A stretch of 64,000 nucleotides of DNA, from positions 124,001 through 188,000 of the forward strand of contig NZ_LGTQ01000015.1 in the NCBI RefSeq assembly GCF_001306455.1. The letters are read 5' to 3'. Made by a program: the position numbers and the translations under genes. Below the pieces are notes generated by a model. The model had not been told where the DNA came from, did no database searches, and saw only the letters and a program-made list of their open reading frames with translations. Of the stretch, positions 54,541 to 63,695 are shown piece by piece (position 1 is the stretch's first letter; the number at the start of each line of letters is the position of its first letter). The DNA is from Jiulongibacter sediminis. GTDB lineage: Bacteria; Bacteroidota; Bacteroidia; Cytophagales; Spirosomataceae.

Positions 54541-55832
54541 ATACTCAATGAACCAGTCAAAACTGCAACAATGGCCATCACGATGGTAGTACCCCAGGCC
54601 CACAAAAAAGTATGACGCTGATGATCACCCAGCTCTACTTCTGCCAGGCCAATAAGTAGAAAAGTGGAAGCTGTAAGGGGACTTAGTGGAAAACCCACAG
54701 TCATTTGACCCAATAAGGCCGCCCGACCCATTTGAATGGTATCCATATTTAATTGAGAGGCAGACTCTGATAATACGGGCAAAACCCCGAAATAATAGGC
54801 ATCAGGTGTAAATAATAAACTGGCCGGCATGCTGGTGATTGCGGTAAGAACGGGCAGAAAATTGGATTGTTCATCTGGGATTAACTGAACAAGAGACGTA
54901 GCCATGGCATCAATCATACCCGAACCGTTCAAAATACCGGAGAAGATTCCGGCCGCAAAAATCAGACTTGAAACCAGGAAAATGTTATTTCCATGGCTGC
55001 GTAGAACCTTCTTCTGATCAGCGAGTTTCGGATAGTTGATTTGCAAAACTAACATGGAAGCGATGACAAATAGAACCGGGGCCGGAATCCAACCTTCCAT
55101 CAATGAAACAATCAGCAAAACGGTCAAAATTGCATTGATCAGTATCAATTTGGGCCTGCGAAGTTCTTTTTGATCTGTCGTCAGCTCTTCCTTATGGTTG
55201 TATTCAAAGTCGATAACTCCCAGTTTTTTACGTTCCCGCATTCCCCAGTACCAGGCCACGAATAACACCCATAAAATACCTGCACCAATGGCCGGAAGGT
55301 TTGGAGTAAATAGATGAACGCTGTCTGTTTCCAGAACCGAAAGGGCCCGTGCAGAAGTACCCGACCAAGGAACTAAATGAATAGGGCCCACACTCATGGC
55401 AACAATACCCGGCAGTACAAGTTTGTTTATCTTCAATGCTTTGTAAATGGGAAGGAAAGCGGAGAGAACAATCATGAAAGTGGCTGTACCATCACCATCT
55501 AAATGAACGATCATGGATAAAATAGCTGTACCCAAAATAACCTTCAAAGGATCGCCTTTGACCGAACGAATGATGAATGAAATCACAGGGTCAAATAAGC
55601 CGGCATCAAGCATGGTGGCAAAATATAGCACAGCGAACATCAGTAAAATACCCGTGGGAGCAACCTGTTTTATACCCTCCAAAGAATACTGACCAATCTC
55701 CAATGGCTTAAAGCCAGCGATGAGAGCTATGATTACAGGCGTTAAAACCAGGGCTACAATAACAGAAACCTTCTTGCTGATAATTAGAATCAGAAAAATG
55801 AGAATGATTGCAAAGCCAAGAAGTGCCAACAT
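54537..55832 (-). CDS. CitMHS-family carboxylate transporter
   Basis: 431 residues, about 11-12 hydrophobic segments. The first, LLGFAIILIFLILIISKKVSVIVALVLTP-like stretch, is followed by SMIVHLDGDGTATFMIVLSAF and SVGPIHLVPWSGTSARALSV, which are conserved in the CitMHS family of metal-citrate:proton symporters (PF03600-like). It should import a carboxylate such as citrate, but the context with AtuA and acetoacetyl-CoA synthetase suggests another organic acid. It is the first gene of the four-gene block with 4-base overlaps; a 113-base gap precedes it. Confidence 0.88.
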   Translation of the reverse strand: MLALLGFAIILIFLILIISKKVSVIVALVLTPVIIALIAGFKPLEIGQYSLEGIKQVAPTGILLMFAVLYFATMLDAGLFDPVISFIIRSVKGDPLKVILGTAILSMIVHLDGDGTATFMIVLSAFLPIYKALKINKLVLPGIVAMSVGPIHLVPWSGTSARALSVLETDSVHLFTPNLPAIGAGILWVLFVAWYWGMRERKKLGVIDFEYNHKEELTTDQKELRRPKLILINAILTVLLIVSLMEGWIPAPVLFVIASMLVLQINYPKLADQKKVLRSHGNNIFLVSSLIFAAGIFSGILNGSGMIDAMATSLVQLIPDEQSNFLPVLTAITSMPASLLFTPDAYYFGVLPVLSESASQLNMDTIQMGRAALLGQMTVGFPLSPLTASTFLLIGLAEVELGDHQRHTFLWAWGTTIVMAIVAVLTGSLSI

Positions 55833-55945
55833 TTTATTTCAATAGTTTACAAACTAAATGTGATGAGATATGAGTGATGATGGATAAGATATTCTACTTA
55901 TCACTTTAACAGCATTTATAGTTCATCATTAAACATTCATCGTTA

Positions 55946-56956
55946 TCAAAACTCCAGGTAATCATCAAAAAAAGGAAGCATAGCATTCAGCACCCGACCG
56001 TCCATAGTCCAAATTTTATTGATATGGTCACCAATATATTCTTCAGCATAATGATTGATTCCGAGATTCTCCAGCCGAACGCTAAACAGCATATTTTGCT
56101 GCGGAAAACGAGGGGCATCATTTCTCCCCCAGTCGAGCTTTATAGCAGTATATTTTCTTAAATTATCCGCATATTCATTGACCATTTCCACAGGCATATT
56201 GGCATGCCATTTTTCTAAAATGTCCTGGTGAACAATCATTGAATCACCTTCATACGTGAAAGGCATGTCACAATAGAATGGTGGTTTGTTTGGGTTTGGC
56301 GACCAGGCTCTTCCTACGGCAACCAAGACTTTAGGGTAATAGGTTTTACGTAACTCTTCCACCGTTTTAACCTCCTGAAGCTCTTTGAATGATCTGCTGT
56401 TCGGACCGAATTCTTTAACAAAAGCCATCAGACCCGGGCTCATTCCATACATGACACTAAATGTTTCAGGATGGAGCATCCCCACTTTGATGGCTCCGTA
56501 GCCTCCCATACTGTGTCCGCCAATACCGCGGCTTTTCCGGTCGGGAATGGTCTTGAAATGACTGTCCATATAGTTGACCAGTTCTTTTGCGGTAAAGGCA
56601 TCCCAGTCTCCGATATAACTTGATTTACTATAAAAACTGCCTTGAAAAAGGGTGTTTTGATCAGAGATCACCAAAATGTAAGGTCTGATCTTTTTCTTAT
56701 TGATGGCGGCGTCAAGTACGTTTTTCATCATCGGATAAATACTATCTGTACCCGTGAAGCCATGGAGGTAATATACCACAGGGTATCGTTCATTGCTTTC
56801 GTCATAGCCGGGTGGCAGATAAACCGAGCATTTCCTGTTTGGGTTTTCACCGCCCTCGTTGATCAGGGCTTTTGATTCAAGAATAAAACTGACCACTTTG
56901 CCGTTTTGGCAAATGGCTGAAAGCGGTAAAAAAAGAAGTAGAAGAAATCGTTTCAT
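55946..56956 (-). CDS. secreted esterase D/feruloyl-esterase-like hydrolase
   Basis: 336 residues from the ATG at 56956, which begins a clear signal peptide (MKRFLLLLFLPLSAICQ); an in-frame ATG eight codons earlier is less likely. CSVYLPPGYDESNERYPVVYYLHGFTG is the classic opening of the esterase D family (PF00756). The nucleophile elbow is RGIGGHSMGGYGAIK, and YAEEYIGDHINKIW carries the late histidine. Such enzymes remove feruloyl or acetyl groups. Next to AAHS-type transporters it could free an aromatic acid for uptake. Confidence 0.85.
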   Translation of the reverse strand: MKRFLLLLFLPLSAICQNGKVVSFILESKALINEGGENPNRKCSVYLPPGYDESNERYPVVYYLHGFTGTDSIYPMMKNVLDAAINKKKIRPYILVISDQNTLFQGSFYSKSSYIGDWDAFTAKELVNYMDSHFKTIPDRKSRGIGGHSMGGYGAIKVGMLHPETFSVMYGMSPGLMAFVKEFGPNSRSFKELQEVKTVEELRKTYYPKVLVAVGRAWSPNPNKPPFYCDMPFTYEGDSMIVHQDILEKWHANMPVEMVNEYADNLRKYTAIKLDWGRNDAPRFPQQNMLFSVRLENLGINHYAEEYIGDHINKIWTMDGRVLNAMLPFFDDYLEF

Positions 56957-56990
56957 GAGTAAGTTTTCAATTCTGTTCAATCATTTCGGT

Positions 56991-58289
56991 TTAGCTCACA
57001 TCTTCAGAGCTATTGATCCAGGTCATAATGCCTGCTATCAATGCCGGAATAGCAAAAATGAGAAAATTAGCTCCGATACTTAGCCCCATACCGATGAACA
57101 CTCCGGCAAGCATTGGTCCAAAAATAGCCCCCATTCGGCCTGAACCCATAGACCAGCCAATTCCGGTCGTTTTGAATTCTGAAGGGTACATGCGAGCGGC
57201 AAAAGCATACAAGCCCACAAAGCCTCCCTGAATACCGAAGCCTAGCATTCCAAACACAAAAAGGATAATATCAGAGCCCACAAAGAAGCCAAAACAAGAC
57301 ATAAGTACGGCTGTAAATATCAGAATAACCCCGATGGTCTTTTTCAATCCATACTTGCTGGAAAAATAACCCTGGGTGACAATCCCGAAAAAGGCTCCAA
57401 CATTAAAAACGGTACCTGCATAGATGGCGAGTTCGAGTGATAGGCCTGCTTCAGTGGCTAGTTTAGGAATCCAGCTGGTCATGAAATAAAGTGCCGCAAA
57501 GGCCATAAAGAGGGCGATCCAAAGCTCGATGGTTGGTTTTTTGTATTTGCCTTTGAGGAGTTTATCCACCGGTATCGCAGCCTGTTTTGCCGGCTTTTCA
57601 GGCAATTCTGTTAAAGCATTGCCTCCCAGTTTGGCTATGATTTTATTGACCTTCTCCAGAGCGTTTTTGGGGTGCGTCGTCAGGTAAAAATGAATAGATT
57701 CAGACAAAAAGAAGATGACCAAAGGAATAGCTGTCATTGAGGCAACCCCGGCATAGAGAAACATGGCTTCCCATCCTTCGTTCGGAATAACTTTGGCAGC
57801 CACCAAGCCTGAGATTACGGCACCAATCGGGTAGCCCGAAATAACAAAGCTTACCCAAAAGTCTCTGTTCTTATCAGAGGTATATTCTGCTGTCAATGCG
57901 GCAGTACTTGCGAGCATACAGCCAATTCCGAGTCCACTCACAAAACGGTAAATCATAAGGCTGTTAATGTCCGGTGCGTAGGCCGTCATATAAATCCCGA
58001 AACCCATCATGACTGCACTTAGTAATATCATGTTTTTACGCCCGATCTTATCAGCATAGGGTGCAATAAGTAAGGTGCCTATAGTCATCCCAAATAGACC
58101 GGCACTGAAAACCACTCCTAGGGCCTCGGGTCCTATTTCCCAAGCTTTTGAGATAGCGGGTGCTGTGTATGAAATCACCAATACATCCATGCCATCCAGC
58201 ATATTCATGTACCAGCAAACCAGAATGGTTCCTATCTGTAAAAGGCTAAGTTTACCTTCATCAAGAAGGGCTTTAACGGATTGAGTCAT
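56991..58289 (-). CDS. MFS transporter, aromatic acid:H+ symporter (AAHS/PcaK-like), copy 1
   Basis: 432 residues with 12 predicted membrane helices. NMLDGMDVLVISYTAPAI contains the D-G-x-D signature of helix 1 in AAHS transporters, and LIAPYADKIGRKNMILLS is the loop 2-3 MFS motif with its repeat RFVSGLGIGCMLA. GFGIQGGFVGLYAFAARMYP and TTGIGWSMGSGRMGAIFGP are typical of the C-terminal half. It likely imports aromatic or related organic acids. The secreted esterase follows 34 bases downstream. Confidence 0.9.
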   Translation of the reverse strand: MTQSVKALLDEGKLSLLQIGTILVCWYMNMLDGMDVLVISYTAPAISKAWEIGPEALGVVFSAGLFGMTIGTLLIAPYADKIGRKNMILLSAVMMGFGIYMTAYAPDINSLMIYRFVSGLGIGCMLASTAALTAEYTSDKNRDFWVSFVISGYPIGAVISGLVAAKVIPNEGWEAMFLYAGVASMTAIPLVIFFLSESIHFYLTTHPKNALEKVNKIIAKLGGNALTELPEKPAKQAAIPVDKLLKGKYKKPTIELWIALFMAFAALYFMTSWIPKLATEAGLSLELAIYAGTVFNVGAFFGIVTQGYFSSKYGLKKTIGVILIFTAVLMSCFGFFVGSDIILFVFGMLGFGIQGGFVGLYAFAARMYPSEFKTTGIGWSMGSGRMGAIFGPMLAGVFIGMGLSIGANFLIFAIPALIAGIMTWINSSEDVS

Positions 58290-58396
58290 TTTTATTTCGT
58301 TAGGGTTTTGAGAGGCCTTTTTCAGCCTGCTCAGTTTTGTGTCTCAATATGAGAAAATGAATTGAATGGACTGTCTTTTACTCTCTGTTTAATGTA

Positions 58397-59338
58397 TTAA
58401 CGGGTCAAATTTTTACTTTTTTGTTGGTTAAAAAACGCAACCATTTCATCGTAATACTTTTCTATCATCACCCCTGGTCCATGACCCCCTTCGGGTACGA
58501 TGACCAGTCGGCTAACTGCCCCGGCTTTCTGCTGAGCTTCATATAATTTCTCACTTTCACAGTGAGGAACCAGCGGATCAGCCGTACCATGAAAAATGAG
58601 CATTGGCGGGTTCTCTTTTTTGACATAGCTAATTGGGTTTGCCAATGCCACTTTGGCTTTATTTTCCTGGATTGGGCCACCCACCAGAGTAGATTCGGGT
58701 GAATCGGCACCGTCATGGCTAAAACTGCTTCCACAGCTATCCATGATCAGGAAATCTGTAGGACCAAACCAGTCGACAACAGCATCTACCGAACTATCCA
58801 TTTCAGGGTGTTTTCCGATTTTGTTATCCAATGAAATTTCCAAACCTCCCAAAACAAATTCTTCCAAACCACTTGTTACCCCCGCCATAGTAGAAAGATG
58901 ACCGCCTGAAGAGTATCCGGAGATTCCCAGAAAACGGGTATCCAATGAAAACTGGTCTGCATTTGCCCGAATGTATCTTATGGCAGCCTTTATATCATGA
59001 ATTTGAGCGGGCCAAATGGCATCACGGCTGGAGCGGTGATTGACACTCACTACGGCATAGCCATTTCGTAAAAGGGTTTGACCGAAATCATTCAAAAAAC
59101 ATTGTGATTTGGAGGAGTTCGAGAACCAGGCACTTCCATACACTGTCACGATCACCGGGAAAGGGCCTTTGCCTTCTTTCGGAAGAAAAATATCGAGTTT
59201 GTGTCCAATATGATTATCACCTACATAATCAAGGTCAATCCATGCTTTTGAGGATTCAACGGGGCCGGGTATTGGAGTATTTTGAGCTTTAGCCATAAAC
59301 AAGAGAAGTAAAAATGGCAGAGTGTAAATCAGTTTCAT
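58397..59338 (-). CDS. secreted alpha/beta hydrolase (BD-FAE-like esterase)
   Basis: 313 residues from the ATG at 59338, giving signal peptide MKLIYTLPFLLLLFMAKAQ; an ATG six codons earlier is in frame. The oxyanion motif is VTVYGSAWFSNSSKS, where many relatives have HGGG, so it is unusual. The nucleophile elbow is LGISGYSSGGHLSTMAG, the acid is in HGTADPLVP and the histidine in PEGGHGPG. It resembles bifunctional carbohydrate/feruloyl esterases. It lies between the amidohydrolase and MFS copy 1, on the same strand. Confidence 0.83.
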   Translation of the reverse strand: MKLIYTLPFLLLLFMAKAQNTPIPGPVESSKAWIDLDYVGDNHIGHKLDIFLPKEGKGPFPVIVTVYGSAWFSNSSKSQCFLNDFGQTLLRNGYAVVSVNHRSSRDAIWPAQIHDIKAAIRYIRANADQFSLDTRFLGISGYSSGGHLSTMAGVTSGLEEFVLGGLEISLDNKIGKHPEMDSSVDAVVDWFGPTDFLIMDSCGSSFSHDGADSPESTLVGGPIQENKAKVALANPISYVKKENPPMLIFHGTADPLVPHCESEKLYEAQQKAGAVSRLVIVPEGGHGPGVMIEKYYDEMVAFFNQQKSKNLTR

Positions 59339-59387
59339 CTTTATCAGGTATTTCAAGAGGTTAATGACAGGTTGATAAGGAAAGGTT

Positions 59388-60254
59388 TTATTTCAGTCCG
59401 AGCATTCTGATGGCATTTTCTTTCAGAATCAAAGGTTTGACTTCTTCCTTAAACCCGGCTTCAGCAAAATCACGCATCCATCGTTCCGGGGTGATCAGCG
59501 GGAAATCAGTACCGAAAAGCATTCTGTCTTTTAAAAGCGTATTGGCGTATTGAATCAGCTGTTTCGGGAAATATTTGGGCGACCACCCACTGAGGTCAAT
59601 GTACACGTTTGGTTTATGCATAGCTACAGAAAGGGCCTCGTCCTGCCATGGCCAGCTGGGGTGAGCAATAATGATGGGGCAATCCGGGAAATCAATTGCT
59701 ACGTTATCTAAATGCATTGGATTCGAATACTCTAAACGCAAGCCGCCTCCCCCTCTGACACCAGAACCAAAACCAGAATGGCCTGAATGAAAAAGCATGG
59801 GTAATTCATATTCGGCGATCACTTCATAAAGATGATAGGCCATTTTATCCTGAGGGTAAAAACCCTGAACTGTCGGATGAAATTTAAAACCTTTAACGCC
59901 ATAATTTTCTATCAAATCGCGTGCTTCACGGGCTCCCATTCGACCTTTGTGTGGATCAATACTCGCAAAAGCCAGCATTATATCATCATTTTTGAGTGCA
60001 CATTGGGCCACTTCAATATTCGGGATTCGCTTTTTACCTACCTCATGCTCAGAGTCGATGGTGAACATCACCAAAGCCATGTTCTGATCGCGGTAGAAAT
60101 CAGCGGTTTCCTGCATGGTAGGTCGCTTGTCTGATTTGAAATATTTGGCGAAAGCCTCATCCAACTCAGGCCTGAAATCGTCATGCGGCTGACAGCAACT
60201 CACTTCAGCATGAGTATGCACATCAATGGCAGTAATTTTGTCGATATCAATCAT
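59388..60254 (-). CDS. amidohydrolase-2 family metal-dependent hydrolase/decarboxylase
   Basis: 288 residues, no signal peptide. AIDVHTHAEVS holds the H13-x-H15 metal motif, GFKFHPTVQGFYPQD, MLFHSGHSG, IIAHPSWPWQDEAL and LFGTDFPLITPERW give the later metal and catalytic residues of PF04909. The family includes decarboxylases and hydratases of aromatic-acid degradation (for example ACMS and resorcylate decarboxylases). Its ATG overlaps the stop of the alcohol dehydrogenase by 4 bases. Together with AAHS transporters it suggests aromatic or lactone-type acid catabolism, but the reaction is unknown. Confidence 0.85.
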   Translation of the reverse strand: MIDIDKITAIDVHTHAEVSCCQPHDDFRPELDEAFAKYFKSDKRPTMQETADFYRDQNMALVMFTIDSEHEVGKKRIPNIEVAQCALKNDDIMLAFASIDPHKGRMGAREARDLIENYGVKGFKFHPTVQGFYPQDKMAYHLYEVIAEYELPMLFHSGHSGFGSGVRGGGGLRLEYSNPMHLDNVAIDFPDCPIIIAHPSWPWQDEALSVAMHKPNVYIDLSGWSPKYFPKQLIQYANTLLKDRMLFGTDFPLITPERWMRDFAEAGFKEEVKPLILKENAIRMLGLK

Positions 60255-61264
60255 ATCTTAACAGCTATTTTGCAGTGTTTTTCTTCGTTAAAGTTTTTCA
60301 TTACCATTGGAAGCTCATCTAAGGTAGTCATTTTAGATGCAAGGTATGACGGGTCAATTTTCTCATCGGCCATTAGTTGTAGAACGGCTTTGAAATCATC
60401 CGGATGATCATAAATAAGCGACGGAGTAATCTGAATGCCATTTCTGACAACATGCAGAGCCTGAAATTCTGAGGGCTTATCAGAAAGACCAAGGAGAACG
60501 ACCTGAGAACCTTTTGGAGCTGCTGCAATAGCAATAGTTGGTGTTACCGCAGAGCCGGCACATTCAAAAACCACGTCAATATCAGCTTCATTCCATGCTT
60601 TTTGTAAGGCTGTAATCTGCTCTTCTGTGGAGCCGGAGGCCTCAATAATGTGAGCCCCCATTTGCCTGGCAAGTTCTTTTTTGAAGTCCATCAGGTCGTT
60701 AACCCAAACCTCATAGCCCATTTTTCGAGCCAGATAGCAAAGCAAAAGGCCTATACCTCCAAGTCCAAGGATAGCAATTTTCTGCTCCGGGTTTGTTTTG
60801 GCTACAGCCAAGGCATGATAGGCCACGGATACAGGCTCGATCAAGGCCGCATTGGTTTCAGAAATGTTTTCCGGAATTTTCCAGCAGAACTCCGCCGGTA
60901 CACAGACATATTCAGCAAAACAACCGGGTTGATTGAGCCCTATGACTCTTTTTTGGTCGCAATGAATGGCTTTGCCTTTTCGGCAGGGACGGCATTGACC
61001 GCAGGGGATGTTTGGTTCCACAACTACCCGATCACCGATCTTGTGATTTTGAACCATTGAGCCAATGGCTTCAACAAAACCCACCGCCTCGTGTCCGGCA
61101 ATATGAGGGTAGTCTATGGGCCGATGCCCATGAAAAACAGAGAGATCAGAACCACAGATACTAACCTGACTGAGTCTGATCAAAATTTCGTCCGACTTTG
61201 GTGATGGCTTTTCGGTTTCCCGAATTTCCATTTGGCCGGGGGCAGTGATGAGGGCTGCTTTCAT
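60251..61264 (-). CDS. zinc-dependent alcohol/polyol dehydrogenase (MDR family)
   Basis: 337 residues. The catalytic zinc ligands are C37 in SICGSD and H58-E59 in IAGHEAVGF. The structural zinc site is complete: C88, C91, C94 and C102 in PCGQCRPCRKGKAIHC. LGLGGIGLLLCYLAR is the NAD-binding motif. It resembles L-threonine/L-idonate/galactonate dehydrogenases and should oxidise a secondary alcohol of a sugar acid or polyol. It overlaps both neighbours by 4 bases (MFS copy 2 upstream, amidohydrolase downstream), so the three are one translational unit. Confidence 0.9.
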   Translation of the reverse strand: MKAALITAPGQMEIRETEKPSPKSDEILIRLSQVSICGSDLSVFHGHRPIDYPHIAGHEAVGFVEAIGSMVQNHKIGDRVVVEPNIPCGQCRPCRKGKAIHCDQKRVIGLNQPGCFAEYVCVPAEFCWKIPENISETNAALIEPVSVAYHALAVAKTNPEQKIAILGLGGIGLLLCYLARKMGYEVWVNDLMDFKKELARQMGAHIIEASGSTEEQITALQKAWNEADIDVVFECAGSAVTPTIAIAAAPKGSQVVLLGLSDKPSEFQALHVVRNGIQITPSLIYDHPDDFKAVLQLMADEKIDPSYLASKMTTLDELPMVMKNFNEEKHCKIAVKI

Positions 61265-62553
61265 AGTTTCTCAGATTTTAAAGACCAAATGCAAAGGCCC
61301 ATCAGCAATAGCGGAATAGAAAAGAGAATAAAAAGCATTTCAATACCCAGACCAGAGTCAGAAAGAAAGCCAAAAAGCCATGGGCCCAGAATAGCACCAA
61401 AGCGACCGATTCCTACAGTATAACCTACTCCGGTGGTTCTGATATTGGCGTCATATATACGGGCTAAAGTAGGCCAGATGCCATTAAATCCACCCTGTAC
61501 AAAGAAACCAATGAACAGAACAAGAATAAAAATGAGCATGGGACCAGGAGAAGAAAAGGCGTAAATCTGCATGATAAAAAAGGCAACTACCAGGAATGAA
61601 AGCATTGCCTGCCGCATACCGACTTTACTTCCAAAAGCTCCAATGGAAGACGAGCCCAGTGCCGCACCAATATTCAGCATGATTCCAACATAAGTGGCCA
61701 GTTTGAAAGGCATTCCTGAGTCATTAGCGATGGTAGGCACCCAGCTCATCAGGGTGTAAAGCGTCATGAAACCAAAGAAAGCACCAAGCCATACTTTTAA
61801 GGTATTGCTTCGGTAAACGTTTGAGAAAAGGGTTTTGACACTTACTTTTTCACGTTCGAGGTTAACTTCAGGAAGGGTTTGAAGGTTGGGTTGCTGCATA
61901 CGTTTCATCAAAACATTGAGTTTTGTCAGTGTGTTTTCATCCCGGTTATTGAGCAAAAACTCTGGAGAGTCAGACATGAAAAAGAAAACCAGTAACCACA
62001 TCAGACAAGCAATAATACCCGATACCAGAAAGGCCATTTGCCAGCCATATTCAGGAATATACCGTGCACTCAAAAGGCCCGTCAGAATAGCACCCACGGG
62101 CCAGCCGGCCTGTACCAGTCCAACATTGAAATCCCGAAATTTTTGGTTCGAAAATTCTGCTGCCGTTGCCGCCATGGTAGGTAAAATTCCCCCAATGCCC
62201 AATCCGGTCAGAATTCTTAAAAGTAGCATGACTTTATAATCGTTGATGAGGCCTACACCTAACATTCCTGCGGCAATCATGGCAACTGAAAACAGAAAAA
62301 CCCTTCGGCGACCGAAACGATCGGCTAATGGTGCGATCAAAAAAGCTCCTAGTGTCATTCCTGCAAGTCCGGCACTAAAAATATAGCCCATTTCTGTCTT
62401 ACTAAGGTTCCATTGTTCTATGATCTCAGTGCTCGAAAATGAGACCAGAAGAACATCAATCCCATCATTGAAATTGAGAATAAAACAAATCGCGACCATC
62501 AGCCATTGGTAAGCTGACATGGGTTTATCAGAGATATCAAAAGTATGTTTCAT
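61261..62553 (-). CDS. MFS transporter, aromatic acid:H+ symporter type, copy 2
   Basis: 430 residues with about 12 membrane helices. NFNDGIDVLLVSFSSTEI is the helix 1 D-G-x-D motif, LIAPLADRFGRRRVFLFS the loop 2-3 motif, and RILTGLGIGGILPTMAATAAEFSN the helix 4-5 region. It is clearly paralogous to copy 1 at 56991. Overlapping the alcohol dehydrogenase start by 4 bases, it probably imports that enzyme's substrate or its precursor. The next upstream gene is 5 bases away. Confidence 0.9.
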   Translation of the reverse strand: MKHTFDISDKPMSAYQWLMVAICFILNFNDGIDVLLVSFSSTEIIEQWNLSKTEMGYIFSAGLAGMTLGAFLIAPLADRFGRRRVFLFSVAMIAAGMLGVGLINDYKVMLLLRILTGLGIGGILPTMAATAAEFSNQKFRDFNVGLVQAGWPVGAILTGLLSARYIPEYGWQMAFLVSGIIACLMWLLVFFFMSDSPEFLLNNRDENTLTKLNVLMKRMQQPNLQTLPEVNLEREKVSVKTLFSNVYRSNTLKVWLGAFFGFMTLYTLMSWVPTIANDSGMPFKLATYVGIMLNIGAALGSSSIGAFGSKVGMRQAMLSFLVVAFFIMQIYAFSSPGPMLIFILVLFIGFFVQGGFNGIWPTLARIYDANIRTTGVGYTVGIGRFGAILGPWLFGFLSDSGLGIEMLFILFSIPLLLMGLCIWSLKSEKL

Positions 62554-62558
62554 CAGCC

Positions 62559-63677
62559 TTATTCTATATACCCCGGTGTTGCTCTTTTTCCGGTATGTAC
62601 CCAGTTTCTCAGCTCATCAAAGGCCTTGCCTGTTTGAGTTTCAGTAAAATTACAATGACCTTGTCCATTGGTATATTTGACGACATAATGTTCCTGCCGA
62701 CCGTTTTGCTGAATGAGATTTTCATATGGTATTATGGCATAGTCAGCTGGTATGAGTTGGTCGTACATAGTGTGCAAAACCAGAGCTGGCTTATCAATAT
62801 CACCGGTACGATCGTACTTTGAGAATTTTGCAGCCTGACCAACTGTAGCTGCTATTCGTTCCACTTTTTGATTCATCATCATATTGTCCTCAAATCGACC
62901 ATACAGGGTATTGGTATTGTCATATGGGTTTCCCCCTGATTTTTGAACCACATCTCTCAATACGTTTTCCCCGAAAGCTAAGGCAAAAGGTACGTCCGTT
63001 GATTTCAGATCAAAATGCTTTGCAAAGGCGACCACGGCTAACGAATCTTTCTCAAAAATTGCTTTCTGAATACTCATAGCTTTTCCGAAAGCAGTTCGCA
63101 TATCAGCTGGTTTTGCGTCCGGTTTAAAGGTCAGGATTTCTTTTAACGAAGGCATATGACCTGGGAAAAGGACATTGAAAGTAGCGATCAGATCAAACTC
63201 TTTTCGGGTTTGTAAGTACATTCTTCCTGCAAGCGGGCACATAGGCATACCTCCCTGATAAAACTGTCCGAAGTTTTCAAGCGTAGCAATGGTGATTCCG
63301 CCACCCATGGAATGTCCGGCGATCAAAGTACTGTCAGGCTGACCATACTTAGCCACAAAATATTGTCTCAAAACTTCAGTATCATCAACCCCCTGGGCCA
63401 GAGCAAGACCTTGATGAGCATAGTCTGAGGCAGCCACTGCAAATCCACGATCCAGAAAGGGCTTCATACGTTGTGGCCAGTCAGGACTTTTGCTTTGGCG
63501 TGGCTGGGTTCCCATAAACTCATAGCCATGGGCATACATTAATAACTTGCCTTTCCAGTTTTCTGGAAAAAGGATTTTAAAGTCAGCCCCGTTGATTTGA
63601 CCAGTGTCAATTTTAGCACTGTTTTGGGCAAAGCCACTTAGGGCGGCCAGCAGTAAAAAGAGTATTATTTTTTTCAT
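62559..63677 (-). CDS. secreted alpha/beta hydrolase, possible esterase
   Basis: 372 residues with signal peptide MKKIILFLLLAALSGFAQ. It opens with KLLMYAHGYEFMG (oxyanion region). The nucleophile elbow is LIAGHSMGGGITIATLE, and the acid and histidine lie in LHTMYDQLIP and NGQGHCNFTE. It has an alpha/beta hydrolase fold with a helical cap between. Third exported esterase of this cluster; substrate unknown. 5 bases separate it from MFS copy 2 and 18 from the SDR upstream. Confidence 0.83.
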   Translation of the reverse strand: MKKIILFLLLAALSGFAQNSAKIDTGQINGADFKILFPENWKGKLLMYAHGYEFMGTQPRQSKSPDWPQRMKPFLDRGFAVAASDYAHQGLALAQGVDDTEVLRQYFVAKYGQPDSTLIAGHSMGGGITIATLENFGQFYQGGMPMCPLAGRMYLQTRKEFDLIATFNVLFPGHMPSLKEILTFKPDAKPADMRTAFGKAMSIQKAIFEKDSLAVVAFAKHFDLKSTDVPFALAFGENVLRDVVQKSGGNPYDNTNTLYGRFEDNMMMNQKVERIAATVGQAAKFSKYDRTGDIDKPALVLHTMYDQLIPADYAIIPYENLIQQNGRQEHYVVKYTNGQGHCNFTETQTGKAFDELRNWVHTGKRATPGYIE

Positions 63678-63695
63678 AGGTTAAGTAAATTAACA

